This document shows positions 50,301-61,609 of a stretch of 64,000 nt of DNA, piece by piece (within the stretch, counting starts at the first letter, position 1; every line of letters starts with the position of its first letter). A program made the translations under genes and the position numbers. The notes under the pieces are model-generated. The model worked only from the letters and a program-made list of their open reading frames with translations, had not been told where the DNA came from and made no database searches. Location of the stretch: positions 1 through 64,000 of the forward strand of contig JADFUC010000816.1 of assembly GCA_019722365.1 (NCBI GenBank), given 5' to 3'. The DNA is from Lithospermum erythrorhizon (Eukaryota > Streptophyta > Magnoliopsida > Boraginales > Boraginaceae).

Positions 50301-51597
50301 CCCGGTTTATTATCTTGTTTTAAACCCTACAATTCAATCTCAGAACACCTTACCTCTTTTTCTCTCAATATTTATCATTTCTACCAAGCAACGCCCGTTC
50401 TTTTTCTCCTCCATTTCTATTGTCAATCTTTAAATCCCAATGATAGAGTAAGCCTCTCACGCTTCTCTGGTCCTATAATTTGATTTTATATTTTAATTTT
50501 GATTTTAATTCTAGGGTTTAATTTATGTTTCTATAATATACTTTAGTTTACTTCCGTTTGTAACATATTTTTACTTTAATTTCTTTATTTTGTTTATAAT
50601 TAACTTAAATTTGTTTATAATAATATGTTGCATTTAATGCACTCTATAGTCTGTTTATAATTAATATGTTAATAATTAATTTTAGATAACTTCTTTAATT
50701 TAAATGTTAATGAAAAATTCAACTAAGTAAGTTTACAAGTATTCACGAGATATTTGAGTCATATATGTATTTATATTATATAAGAAATTCAAAAACTAAA
50801 GCTACGTATACGCTGACACAGCTATAGCTTTTGGAGCTCATAACTGACGGACCACGAAGCGTTGTTCCTGGCACACTCCCAACTAATCGGGGTAAGGGGA
50901 GTTAAGTTCTACAATTCGTTGCAAATGAAAATGAAACGAGCCACACTAAGAAATAGGCTTTACATGTGACTAACATGCATCGGAAGAAAGTAATTCAGTT
51001 CAATAACAGAAATGAAATATATTACCGTGTTGTGATGCAGGCTCTCTCTCATGTCTGGCCTGGTTAACCTCATACATCAGAATACTAATATGCTTGTCCG
51101 AGTCTGCAATTCTACTACTGCAAGGCCAAAAAATAAATAGGCAACACTGCTTCATACATTTGGTTTCATCATCCAACCATGTAATTTAGCAAAATAGACT
51201 AATCAAATTATATAGTATTTAGTAACACTCAAACTATAAGCCAGACAAGTAACTACAAGAGAGAGACAGACGGTTTGTAACAGCTTCAACATCTTTAATT
51301 CAACATCGTCCTATCGCACATCGACTAAATCCCAAAAGAAGAGCTAAATACAAACTATACATACAGACATCCGATTCTTTACATTCAATGTCTTCCCCGA
51401 AAAAGCCCCCCATGCCATCCTCCCATGTATCAAGCACAAATAAACATGCATTTTTATGAATGAAAATTGAAATCTCTCCCCCGTTTCAAAAGATTATCGA
51501 TTTTGATTTTCAACATTTAAAATTAACAAACAAGCGTGTCAGCAATTGACCACACTTAACTTTAATTTTAATCGGAACTAACATGTAAATAATAAAA
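50301..51597. other. Intergenic DNA
   Basis: I see no supported gene, RNA or clear repeat. Overlapping plus-strand frames at 50209-50483 arise from the GC-rich block and its pyrimidine-rich neighbour. Confidence 0.4.
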
Positions 51598-52012
51598 TAC
51601 TCCCTCGTTCCTACAAAAAATTTTCTAGTTTGACTTTTCCATAGTCGAACTTTAGTAGATATTTTTGTTTGTGTTGTATAATATTTTATGATATGTTGAA
51701 AAATACTCCTCTCCGTCTCTAAAAATTTGTCCTATTTTTGACTTTTGACTTTTAATGGATTGAACTTTGGCGTATATTTTTGTGTGTGTTTATAATATTT
51801 GATGAAAATATATCGATAAAAATAAATTTCAAATTCTTTCCATTGATATATTTTTTCATCAAATGAGATATATTTTAAACTATTTCGTTAATATATTTTT
51901 TAAATCGAATATACAGCATGAAATAAATATTCACGGAACCAAAGACCAGTATGAAAAGTCGAAAAAGAATCAAAAACTAGAAAATCTTTTTAGCAAATAA
52001 TGGAAGTGCCTT
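51598..52012. mobile_element. Stowaway-type MITE cluster, probably nested
   Basis: Two terminal-like starts (ACTCCCTCGTTCC at 51599, TACTCCTCTCCGTCTC near 51704) are each followed by a CTAGTTTGACTTTTC or TTTTTGACTTTTGACTTTT block. A reverse-complement counterpart (AAAAGTCGAAAAAGAATC) lies near 51954. One copy seems to sit inside or beside another. Confidence 0.45.
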
Positions 52013-52198
52013 TGAAATATTAACTTTTAAAATTAGGATACAACATTCCAAAATTAACAAACAATGCACTTAATCGACACATGCTTTAATTTTAATCATA
52101 ATTAACATGTAAATAATAAAAAATAATTAACCTCGACTAAAAATCAGGCTTGAGGTGGGGCAGATTGTGAGTGGTTAAACAATCCGTTGTAGAGTAGG

Positions 52199-52300
52199 GT
52201 GGTTATGGTATAGTGGTTAGACAATTACTTGTAATGTAATATAAAGTTCGAGTGTTCGAACCTGGTTTAAAATAAAACTAAACAATAAGGTTAAATGTAG
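52199..52300 (+). mobile_element. tRNA-like sequence, possible SINE head
   Basis: TGGTATAGTGG fits a pol III A box, and GTTCGAACC about 50 bases later fits a B box. Between them an anticodon-like arm ATTAC(TTGTAAT)GTAAT could form, with GTA in the anticodon position. The T-arm and acceptor stem do not pair well and there is no CCA-adjacent structure, so this is not a working tRNA gene. A tRNA-derived SINE is the best guess. No partner copy was found here. Confidence 0.4.
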
Positions 52301-52859
52301 AGAGAAAAATAAAATAAAAGAAACATTTGATGTTTGAAGAAGAACATAAAAGATTTACCTGGTTACGATTTCTTCAAATTTTGGTGATATTGAACTATAG
52401 AGAAAAAAGGGAAGAACTTGGAGGAGTGTACAAGTGAGTAAGTGACTTTTGGGTTGCTTCGGGTTTGGCTGCTTCGGTTAGGGGCACATCGGTGTAGTTC
52501 GTTCACAAAAAAGCAGCACATGGTGTGTGTTCGAGTAATCTTGACAGGATAATCCCGTCTGCATTAATTATCTGAATCGAAAAATCAGAATTTCGATAAC
52601 ATTTCGAGAAGGTTAAGCGCGGAATTAAATAGGCACTACTCGATGTTTATTGGTGCTTTTAAATACAAATGACATTACTCGATAAGAAATAAAATAAAGT
52701 ATTATATATTGTATAAAACAAATACTGACTCATACATAAATTTAAACTTCAAATAAAAAATAAAATCTTAAATATTGTCTAAAATAAAATAATATTTTCT
52801 TAAAATATTATATCTTGAATAAATAAAATACTAATTTCTTAAAATACAAAAAAATGCTC

Positions 52860-53060
52860 AAATTTGCTAAAGGACGGGTAACCCGGCCGCTCGTTCCAGC
52901 TCAAAAACCCGACTCGAGAAGGTTAATAGATCGGAACTTCGAGTAATTTTTGTACTTTCGTTGCTCAGAAAGTACGGATAATTATGCGTACCGATAAAAA
53001 AGAAAAAACCGACCCGGTAATCAGGTACCAGCCGTACCCGACTGCTGCCGCACTAGTCCT
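52860..53060. other. GC-rich ACCCG/CCGGG block, possible hAT end
   Basis: Strings such as GGACGGGTAACCCGGCCGC, CCCGACTCGAG, CCGACCCGGTAATCAGG and GCCGTACCCGACTGC cluster in AT-rich DNA, like the terminal regions of hAT elements with GGGTACCCG repeats. No transposase adjoins it. Confidence 0.35.
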
Positions 53061-53287
53061 GGTTGGGATCTTTAGAACAAAACTGACTGTCAAATTTCTC
53101 ATTTGGAGCTCAGCATACAGTTCTGATTTTCAATGTTTCAATTTTATTTATTTTTCGTACAGGTATTCATTTTACCGCCAAATATCATTACTGTTTTCGG
53201 CTAATTTTGATACGATCAACCAAGTAATATTAAATGATAACTTTACATAAGTAGATGTCTAGTATCCTATCATCTATTATTTATATA

Positions 53288-54393
53288 TCTATACTATATA
53301 TAATGTGTAAGGGGTGGGTTGACGGTGTAGGGAAGTTCACCGTTGAGCAGGAGAAGAATAGCAGAGCTTTGCGTATAAAATCAAACAAGCTAAACATCAA
53401 CCAAGGAAGCATGCGAACCTAATTTCCTTAAACGGATTTTCTCCCTACGGTAGGTGCTTAGGACACAGAAACATGATTCCCGAGGATCTGATAGTTTAGG
53501 GCAAATCTTGCTGTAGAAGCACTCTAAGGTGTTCGGTAGATGAGAGAGAGCAGAGAGTATCGCTTAAAAGGAAAATTGTTTGTGTTTGTAAAGCTTAGTT
53601 GATTGCTGATGATTCAAGGGATGAAGTTGTTCCACTTATATAGGGAGTAGAAGGGGTGGTGATCAGTCACTCCTTTACTCCAGTATGATAATAACTTAAC
53701 TCTGCCGATGGTTAATGGTGCTGACCGAATCTGACATAACTCCAAAACGGAAGAAAACCAAAAGTCTCAACTTTTGGGGTGCAAATATAATTAGCATATA
53801 ATAGAGGTGCGATACGTAGCTTCGAGTTGAGGAAGGCCTCCCAAGACCCCAAGGCCCCGAAGGCCCCGGCTCCGGACTAATGTTTATATTAAATCCGACA
53901 TAGAGAGTTTACACTAGGGCACCTCGCGTACACTCGCGTGGAAGCTTTAGTATTAAATGAGAAAACGCGTTTACTCATAGTAAAATGGCCGTATATAAAG
54001 TGGACCATGTTACATATCTTAAATATAGTGCTGCGCTACTAAATTTGCATTCATTTTCCAAGACGGTTTATAAAGTGAAGCCAAATTAATGTAGTTCCTA
54101 TTTACCCTTCTAATAATTTTTATTTATTTTAATTTTCATAGTAACTTCTTTTACATGGGTATAACCATTTAACAAGATAAATTAAATACTATTATAAATA
54201 ATATCTATAAATACTCAGTAATTATCATCAGAGACAAAATAAAAAGTTGTTTTACGATTACTCCGTCTTTATTTTCTTCGTAGTAACTTTTTTCATCTTG
54301 CTATTTCTTTAGGTTTTTTAAAAAATTCATTATAATTTTATTATAAAAATAATAAAATAATTTTATGAGCGAAATTTGTGCACATATAACAAT
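53288..54393 (+). mobile_element. Non-autonomous Helitron containing a solo LTR
   Basis: The left end TCTATACTATATATAATGTG follows an A. The right part (54062-54393) matches the Helitron copies at 12 and 43 kb through TAATTTTATTATAAAAATAA to GTGCACATATAAC, with a degenerate terminus. A 735-bp LTR insertion at 53326 splits it; removing that restores the GGTGGGTTGACGGTTTATAA continuity seen in the relatives. Confidence 0.7.
53326..54061. mobile_element. Solo LTR with 5-bp target duplication
   Basis: Flanked on both sides by GACGG (53321-53325 and 54062-54066), as expected for an LTR-element integration. It starts TGTAGGGAAG and ends TTTTCCA plus one extra A. No gag or pol inside. It contains TATA-like motifs (TTATATAGGG, GTATATAAAG) and a CCCCAAGGCCCCGAAGGCCC tract. 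Orientation unknown. It is probably the product of LTR-LTR recombination. Confidence 0.75.
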
Positions 54394-54857
54394 AATGGTG
54401 AAATGCAAAATTGTTTGATAAAAGCTTGAAGAATAATTCAAATATATTAAGGACAATTAGAATAATACAATTGTTTTTAACTCTAGCATTACAAACTACT
54501 CCCCACCTTTCCACATTCTCCATCACCATCCTTCAAATCCTTATATTTTGTATAATCATTTTTACAGTTTTAATTCACAACATAATGGCTTAAAGGCTAA
54601 GAGCAAACCCACCGAGGAAAAACATGAGAGTACATACATTGAAATGAATATAGTAAAAGGAATTTCAAACTATCATGAATGAAAGTATTTGTACATGTAT
54701 TTGTTGTTTAATTCTTGCCTACTAGATAAAGAGACATACCATATGCTCATCTTAATATGACTATTCATTTCAAGTTTTGCATTATATTTGAAATGGTTAA
54801 AAAAGAAAGCAAGGAAGTTAAAAAAGAAAGCAAGGAGCCAAAATCGATGGAAATATA

Positions 54858-55223
54858 TCCTATACCATGCGAGGTGGATTAGCGGGATTATCAAAGTGTA
54901 AGCAAAATTTAGTTTTCTATTTACCCTTTTAGTAATTAACCACCCCAATTCAAATCACAATTATTTCTTCCTTTAGGATTTTATTTTTTATAAATAACTT
55001 TCGATATCGTACTCAGTAATTCTTCGCTTTATATTGTTAACAAATTTTTATATGAGAGTTTACATGCATATAATAGATTCAATTATTTTCTTCAAGTATA
55101 ATTTTGAATTATATAAATCACATTTTTTCTCCTCTTACATAATTTTAATTCATTATTTGTACTATAAAAAATATATTATAAATTAATGCATTAATTTACA
55201 ATTAGTATTGCACAAATAACTAG
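54858..55223 (+). mobile_element. Non-autonomous Helitron, diverged copy
   Basis: The left end TCCTATACCATGCGAGGTGG follows an A, and the right end ATTGCACAAATAACTAG is followed by T. About 365 bp, close to the size of the 43-kb copy, but the interior is more diverged. Confidence 0.6.
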
Positions 55224-56945
55224 TTTCAATTAAAGAGACCATGACTATTTTTCTCCAAATGTATATTTATTAATCGGACATACAACGATTACATCAGAAT
55301 AATAATCCTAGTTAAAGAGAAGCATTTAGGTGATTACACTTATAATATAAGCAATTTAACACAAAAGGAGTACAATAAGTAATTTTGCCAAAATAGATAA
55401 TTCAATTTTTTTTTAAAAAAAAACTGAATCTTAATAAACGGATTTGTGCAGTTAATAAGATTGATTGCCAATGTTTGAAAAAAAGCAGTGAATTTCGAAT
55501 TAGACGACAATTAAGCATTAAATATAATGGGTTACAAATTAATGACGTTAATAGATTAAATTATCCTGCATTTAATAGCTTTTGAAAAGACTAATTTAAT
55601 GCTTATTTATTATTACCCTCAGATCACAAATTAACAATTAAATAAATAATCCACTGATTAAAAAGGACGTAGGTTTGTTACTTACAAAAACATGTAAGCT
55701 CCTAAGATAACTCTTAAAAGAGCCAGGGGTAGTTATTGTTGATTAGTGGTATTATGGAGTCTAGTAAAAATAGTTCATGGAAAATGAAGTGTATGATCGG
55801 TTAAATTGCTCAAGTTACTTAAAATACAAAAGATTAATAAATATCCCACATCACTTAGGAATTGTTTGTTAAACTCATTAAACAATTAAACTTAATTAAT
55901 TGACATAAAATTTATTAAACATTTGTTAATGAATAATTTAAGTTCTTAATAAATTAAGTACTTATCCAAAGTACTAACAAAAAATTAAGTTAAAATTCCA
56001 CAAAACATTTTTTTAACTCTGTCGAATAATTTCAGTCTACATAACTACCGTCCCCAACGCAAAAGAAAAAAACCTTCTCCTTTACCGCGTTACACATTCT
56101 TAACTGCCAATTTATCAAATATTAATAATTTTGGTCGAATTTCTACATTGATTTATAATACTCTGGATATTATTTCCAACAAAAGAAATAATAACATTGG
56201 CTATGCATAATTTATTAAATGAAATTAGACCCGATGCAGTTGTTCTTTGAGCAGGTTTGATGATGATAGCATGGTAGAATTCCGCGAGGCAATAATGGAG
56301 ACTCTTACAGAATCAACATAGGTTTAATACAGTAGGATCAAATATAAATTATTAATCTACGGGATCAAATGGCTATTAGATTTATGTTGAAGTTAAATTA
56401 TAGATGGCGGCTAAGTCATATTCGTTTTAACAAACGGATGTCTAGATTATAGGTTGAATGGAAAGTGGTTATTTTCTTATTAATTGAAGAATTTGTGGCT
56501 ATTATCCAATTTTTCAATATGTATGTAATCGATTTATTGAATTTTATATGTTTTTTTATAAATTTTAAATATTTATTTAATGATAATTTGAGATTTATTT
56601 ATATTTTAATATTTATTTAATCAAATTATTATATTTATACTACTATTTATAATATAATTAATAAGATTTATTATTTAATTATCTATTATATTACATTATT
56701 TATTTAATATATGATTCATATATAAATAAATGAAGCCAAGGTAAGAAGCAAAGTTGTCAAAACAACTTTCGATTTAGTCTTTTTCTTGAACTATTGTCAA
56801 AACACCTAAATATTTGATGTTAATTCGGTAATTGATTCGGTCATTCGATTTTGAGACTTGGTTTATATTTAACTTCCCTCTTAGACAATAAAAACACATT
56901 AAATATATCAATTTAAATATAATAATATCTAAAATACATAAACTA
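55224..56945. other. AT-rich intergenic DNA
   Basis: No gene, RNA or repeat with support. Long runs of A/T words only. Confidence 0.5.
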
Positions 56946-56947
56946 AA

Positions 56948-57184
56948 TATTCTCCGTTAAAAATTATACACTTTTGACTTTTAATAGTTGAAGCATGATA
57001 TATTTTTTGTTTGTATTTTATAATATTTTATAAAAATATAATAATAAAAATATATTTCATTCTTTCCATTGATATTTTGTCAAATATTATACAACACAAA
57101 CAAAATATTGCAGTCAAAGTTCAAGCTGACAAAAAAGTTAAAAGTCGAAAGTGGAATGATACTTTAGGAAGGGAGAGTATATAC
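56948..57184. mobile_element. Stowaway-type MITE
   Basis: Starts TATTCTCCGTTAAAA and ends GAAGGGAGAGTATA. Inner inverted blocks (ACTTTTGACTTTTAATAG against AAAAGTTAAAAGTCGAAAG) pair. About 235 bp, flanked by TA. Confidence 0.6.
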
Positions 57185-57206
57185 TAATCAATAATAATAT
57201 CGACTG

Positions 57207-57370
57207 TCAGAGATTGTCACCCAAGCTCTCAAATGTTTCAAGAACATGTGATGATACAACCTTGAAACTAGCCAAATTCAAGGAAGAACACAGTTCTTTC
57301 AAGCACATGGGCACTACATTCAGCATCCTTGGATATATGCAATTACAGACCCTAGCAAGATAATGACAAC
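57207..57370 (-). other. Possible terminal coding exon, unrecognised
   Basis: On the minus strand an acceptor-like TTGTGCAG at 57371-57378 is followed by an open frame CHYLARVCNCIYPRM...ESLGDNL ending at a stop at 57207. The residue mix looks protein-like, and the frame spans the whole stretch. I do not recognise the family. A second minus frame at 57753-57965 (70 codons) could be an upstream exon of the same gene, but I see no convincing link. Confidence 0.25.
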
Positions 57371-58118
57371 CTGCACAATATATTCAATAACTGGATTACC
57401 ATCTCACTTTAAAATCCATGATTTGAACTCCTAAAATAGCATGGATTGAAGGGAGGCTCCACAAACAAATTTTCTTCCTAGATGTCAGTGTCATTAAAAT
57501 TCCAGACTTTGGTGATCCAACCATTAAAATAATCAAATACTCCTTTAATGAGTAAGCATTTGGAATGCAAACAATAAATTAATTTTTGGTCACAATAAAA
57601 TTAAGATGTTTGAGATTATCAGTCTTATCAGTCACAAGCTAAAGGTGTACTAATGCATTTTTTGTAAGCAATAAGTATACTTGATGCTTAAATGCCCTGA
57701 CACAAATCACAAATATTAATTACAACATCTGCAATATTAACAGAATTTATTGTCATCTAAATATAGTCTCATATACACAATCCAACATACAATGTGTGTG
57801 ATTATCCGCAACTTCCCTAAGGCCTCGACCAACAATGAAATCACTAGATAAACAAATCAAAGATTCTCCAATTAACCTTCTCAATAAAAATTCCCAATTG
57901 ATGCAAGAAGTGTAAACAGAGGGACAACTAAAGCAATCTAATATAATTCCAACCCCTTGCTCCAAAAGAAATTACAACACATTTGTAAACAATCATCAAT
58001 GAAACTATCTCAGTAAACAAAATACTTTTCTTGTTGGAATGTTAAGTCCAGATTTAGAACTTCAGTTTACCTGTTCTAATAATAACTTCCGCTGACTCTG
58101 GTTTTCTAGGATATGGGT

Positions 58119-58393
58119 TTAGTTTCCCAGATTTTGTGCCTCAGCTTGCATCTTTTCGATTTCCCTTGCTGACTCGTCAAGTGAAGGGTTGCAATCTCTA
58201 ATTGAGATGAGGCGTAGATTCGGAATATCTGCAAACATAGGAGGGATCTCTTCAAGTTCATCACATCCATACAGCCACAGTTGCTCAAGATTAAGGAAGG
58301 AATCTTCTGAAGCTTCCCACTCATCAAAAGACGACTGCCAACTAAGTATTTTAGGCCTTCCAAGTTTGGGAAGTCATCATCATTCACCCATTT
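58119..58393 (-). pseudogene. C-terminal LRR end of NLR copy 3 (out of frame)
   Basis: Continues the protein of 58394-60739 after two small frameshifts near 58390 and 58350. First KWVNDDDFPNLEGLKYL, then in another phase SFDEWEASEDSFLNLEQL, LYGCDELEEIPPMFADIP and the tail DESAREIEKMQAEAQNLGN, with a stop at 58119-58121. This is the conserved R1-type C-terminus, which supports the indels as later damage or sequence errors. Confidence 0.75.
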
Positions 58394-60739
58394 TTAATGG
58401 ATTGAAGTGTAGCTAAGAACCTCAAATTCGGAAGTAGTTCCTATTCCTGAAAGGTCATCTGAGTCGAGATCGAATCCTGACAAACTCAACTTCCTAAGAC
58501 TTGCAGGCAAGTGCAGCTCACACCTCCTCTTTGTTCCTCTCCATCTTGGATCATATTCAACCTTCAGTGATGTAAGTCGATTGCAAAGCTCCAACTCTGG
58601 GAATCGATATTGTTGCAAGGAATCGTCAAAGAAAGGGAAAATTATGCAGCTGAGTTTTTGCAATTCCGGCAATTTTGTAAGCCAGTTTTCATCTCCATAA
58701 TCAAGCTTTGCCTTCGATAAGGACTTCAGATTCTCCAGTAAGACAGTCGACTGTTTCGTTTTCTTGCTATCACAAGGAAATGTTGCACTCTCTTGTATAT
58801 CAATATGCCTCAATTTAACCAAATCCCATATCAAGTCTGGAACCTCAATACTATCGTCACTGAAACATAAGATGAGGACTTGCAGGTTCAACAACTTGGA
58901 AAATAATGATTCTAGAAAGTATCTTTCATCACAATCGAGTTCCCAGACAGCCAAGTACCTCAAATGAACATAATGCTGCAGGTAGGAAGGAGATTCATAG
59001 AGTTGAAGCATGTCCAACACATTGAGAAGCAGCACGCGTTCAGACCTCATGATCCGTTCAAATTCAGAAGAATAATCAAAAGAGAGTATTGTACGGACAC
59101 TGTTCCAAGAGAAAGAAGGCAGATGCCCGTCCATATTACCGTTGATGCTAATCCTACGAGGACAGTCAAAGATACCTCTATCATCAAGCACTGTAAAGAA
59201 ACGTTCATCTTTTGCTTTTTCCAAGCAGAAATCACGTAGGAGATCATGGAGTTGAAAAGTCTTAACTCCACCTTCTGTTTTTTCTCTAATCGGAATGATT
59301 AAACTTCGAGCTATAAAATCATCCACATATCTTCTTCCAACATCCTCCATAGATCCCTCTGAAGTTATCCCTGATACTAATCCTTCAGCAACCCATAGCC
59401 TTACCAAGTGAGTAACTGAAATTTCGTGATCCTCTGGAAATACGCCAAGATACAAGAAGCACGATTTCAAGTTATCGGATAAATGATTGTAACTTAGCTC
59501 TAATATAGCCTTGCATTTTCCTTGCGGGTCACTCAAAATGGTTGAAGTAACATCTTTGGCAATTTGAATCCACATTTCCTCATTTCTTGCTGCATGATGT
59601 AGGAGACTGCCAATTACAACGATTGAAAGAGGTAATCCCCTACAACTCTCTGCAACTTCTTTTGCGATGATTTCAATATGTTTTGGTAAACTTTCTTGTT
59701 GAGGCAACTTTTTCTGCAGTAGTTCCCAGCTCTCGTCCTCTCTCAAAGCCCGAAGTTGATGGATCTTGGAATTAGTTCCTGAAGCAACATTGGAATCCCT
59801 GGTGGTGATGAGTACCCGACTTTGTGTTTCTTCAACCGGAAAATACCATCTCAAATAATTCCAAATAGAAACGTCCCATACATCATCAATGACCACAAGA
59901 TATCTTCGTCTCTTCAAACTTCTACAAAGCTCGTCAGCTAACTCTTGTTCATCTCTGTCTCTGATATCAGATTTATTGATTTGATTAAAAATTTTGAGCA
60001 ACAAATCTTTCATTTGGTAAGTCTGAGAAACAGTACACCATGCTTTTGTATCAAAGTGCTTAACAGAAGATTCCTCGAATAAATGCTTGGCTAAAGATGT
60101 CTTCCCTGCTCCACCCATTCCCACTATAGAGATAACTTGTAACCCACTTTCTCCTGTTAAAAGATCCTTCTTGATAGCAACGATATCTTCTTCAAATCCT
60201 ACAAGTACATCATTAACATGTAATGGCGTGACATGAACAGGGCTGGAAATAGTCAAAGCAACATCTTCTACATGAAGGCTTTTATCTGGAAGAGCAAGCA
60301 CTTTTTCTTTGATTTCTTTCACTTCTTCTACAATGTTAGACAAAGTTGAAATGCAACGGGAGTCAGGAATTACGAGATAAAGGTCCATCACATATTCTGC
60401 TTGATATGCCAATCGAACAATATTTGTCCAAAGTCCTCCACTTGTGAGTTTCTCCTCAGATATCTTGTATGAAGAGACAAGACTATGGATGTCCATGTGA
60501 AGGGCCTTAATTTGATTCCTTATAACTGACATTTTCTTGTGTCCCTGTAACTCCTTTAGATTCCCCAAGAAAAACTCCAAGAAACCCAAACCATCCACTC
60601 TGGGATAGTCATATAGTTTGAGCTCTTTGGAACCAAAGCGAAGCTTTAACATTTTGATCTGGCCAACAACAGATATAAGGATTTGATCTAGTTTCTGGAG
60701 CATGTCCTCTTCTACATAAATTGATGATACAATTGGCAC
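58394..60739 (-). CDS. R1-like NLR copy 3, main frame (CC-NB-ARC-LRR)
   Basis: Intracellular nucleotide-binding immune receptor, 781 codons. Residues 1-160 are the R1-type coiled-coil region. NB-ARC motifs in order: P-loop GMGGAGKTS (207-215), kinase-2 LVVIDDVWD (281-289), RNBS-B LITTRD (310-315), GLPLSIV (368-374), RNBS-D CFLYLGVFPED (427-437), winged-helix LHDLLRDF (497-504, LHD for MHD as in R1 relatives). Leucine-rich repeats follow from about 540 (LRYLAVWEL, LVKLRHIDI, LPELQKLSC). By comparison with relatives the true protein starts further upstream (60769-61607 and exon 62154-62283) and ends at 58119. The stop after residue 781 comes from a frameshift. The first Met here is internal, so the real product is either truncated or the breaks are errors. 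Confidence 0.85.
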   Translation of the reverse strand: MPIVSSIYVEEDMLQKLDQILISVVGQIKMLKLRFGSKELKLYDYPRVDGLGFLEFFLGNLKELQGHKKMSVIRNQIKALHMDIHSLVSSYKISEEKLTSGGLWTNIVRLAYQAEYVMDLYLVIPDSRCISTLSNIVEEVKEIKEKVLALPDKSLHVEDVALTISSPVHVTPLHVNDVLVGFEEDIVAIKKDLLTGESGLQVISIVGMGGAGKTSLAKHLFEESSVKHFDTKAWCTVSQTYQMKDLLLKIFNQINKSDIRDRDEQELADELCRSLKRRRYLVVIDDVWDVSIWNYLRWYFPVEETQSRVLITTRDSNVASGTNSKIHQLRALREDESWELLQKKLPQQESLPKHIEIIAKEVAESCRGLPLSIVVIGSLLHHAARNEEMWIQIAKDVTSTILSDPQGKCKAILELSYNHLSDNLKSCFLYLGVFPEDHEISVTHLVRLWVAEGLVSGITSEGSMEDVGRRYVDDFIARSLIIPIREKTEGGVKTFQLHDLLRDFCLEKAKDERFFTVLDDRGIFDCPRRISINGNMDGHLPSFSWNSVRTILSFDYSSEFERIMRSERVLLLNVLDMLQLYESPSYLQHYVHLRYLAVWELDCDERYFLESLFSKLLNLQVLILCFSDDSIEVPDLIWDLVKLRHIDIQESATFPCDSKKTKQSTVLLENLKSLSKAKLDYGDENWLTKLPELQKLSCIIFPFFDDSLQQYRFPELELCNRLTSLKVEYDPRWRGTKRRCELHLPASLRKLSLSGFDLDSDDLSGIGTTSEFEVLSYTSIH

Positions 60740-60768
60740 TGCCTGGTAGCAAATAAGATTTGATTTAG

Positions 60769-61607
60769 CTACTGTTCTTCGAGATGATTTAGCTTCTCAC
60801 TTCTTCTATTCGCCACAACAGTTCGGAGTCCCCACAGTTCCTCATAGAGATGCTTATTTGGTTCGTTCAAAGAAGCTGAATTTGTTCCTAATATATGCAT
60901 TAGGTTATCTAGAGATCTGAACATCAAGAATCCACCGTAGATGTTTAGCCTGATCTCTTCCACATTATGCACTAACATGTTTAGCCAGTGTAGCACTGTC
61001 TTTTTATCCATTTTGTCTACGAACAACAAATAGATTACAACAGCTGCATCATTGATGACAGAATCCAGGGACGATTTCATTTGAACCAAATGAGGCAAAC
61101 GTGCAACACATACACACAAAGGTTTACAATAAGTTAGGACCATCCTCAATTCTCCGACCTTTTTCTCTAAAGCAACAGTCTCAGTCTCACCATCACCATC
61201 AGCAGTAGCTTCATTATTGTTGTACCAGGTACTCTTTACTACTGATATATTCTCCAGGAGAAGGTCAATAATTCTCCATAAATTTGTGGTCAAATATGCA
61301 GGAAAATTAGTTTTAATACTTGATTTCAACAAGACACATCATTATTCTTTGCAAATCTTAATTTCTCCTCTCCATAAATATTAAATTGAATCATGTTCCA
61401 GACAGGCATCCACCATCTTCCCTCATACTTATAATGAATCTCCATGTATCGAAGAACCGAGAGTTGGCCCAAAGGAATTCAAGACCTTTTTCAGACTCGA
61501 ACATGATCCTTCAGTATGGATGCATTTTGAATCCTCGTAATATTTCTCCGATTATCAGTGATACCCATTGATAGACAATCTTTCTGGATTCTCCATCATA
61601 CCCTGAC
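60769..61607 (-). pseudogene. N-terminal extension of NLR copy 3
   Basis: Frame 60769-61332 (187 codons) has LEKKVGELRMVLTYCKPL, VINDAAVVIYLLFVDKMD and LWGLRTVVANRR. It is clearly related to copy 2's extension (LEKKVGELRMTLTYYKPL), the R1/Prf-type N-terminal domain. It ends KLNHLEEQ then TAG. After a shift the next frame reads KSNLICYQAVPIVSS and joins the main frame at 60739. Upstream, 61333-61607 contains several frameshifts. The homologous start context reads GTGTCGTCAGGG where copy 2 has ATGTCATCAGGG. An acceptor-like TTTGTAG precedes it, so the start probably lies in an upstream exon. Confidence 0.75.
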
Positions 61608-61609
61608 GA

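Noticed and set aside
52199..52277. Functional tRNA-Tyr gene (GTA in the anticodon position)
   Set aside because: T-stem and acceptor stem do not pair, and plant tRNA-Tyr normally has an intron; more likely a SINE or pseudogene.
58764..59239. Plus-strand ORFs over NLR copy 3
   Set aside because: They lie opposite the LRR and winged-helix coding frame; shadows.
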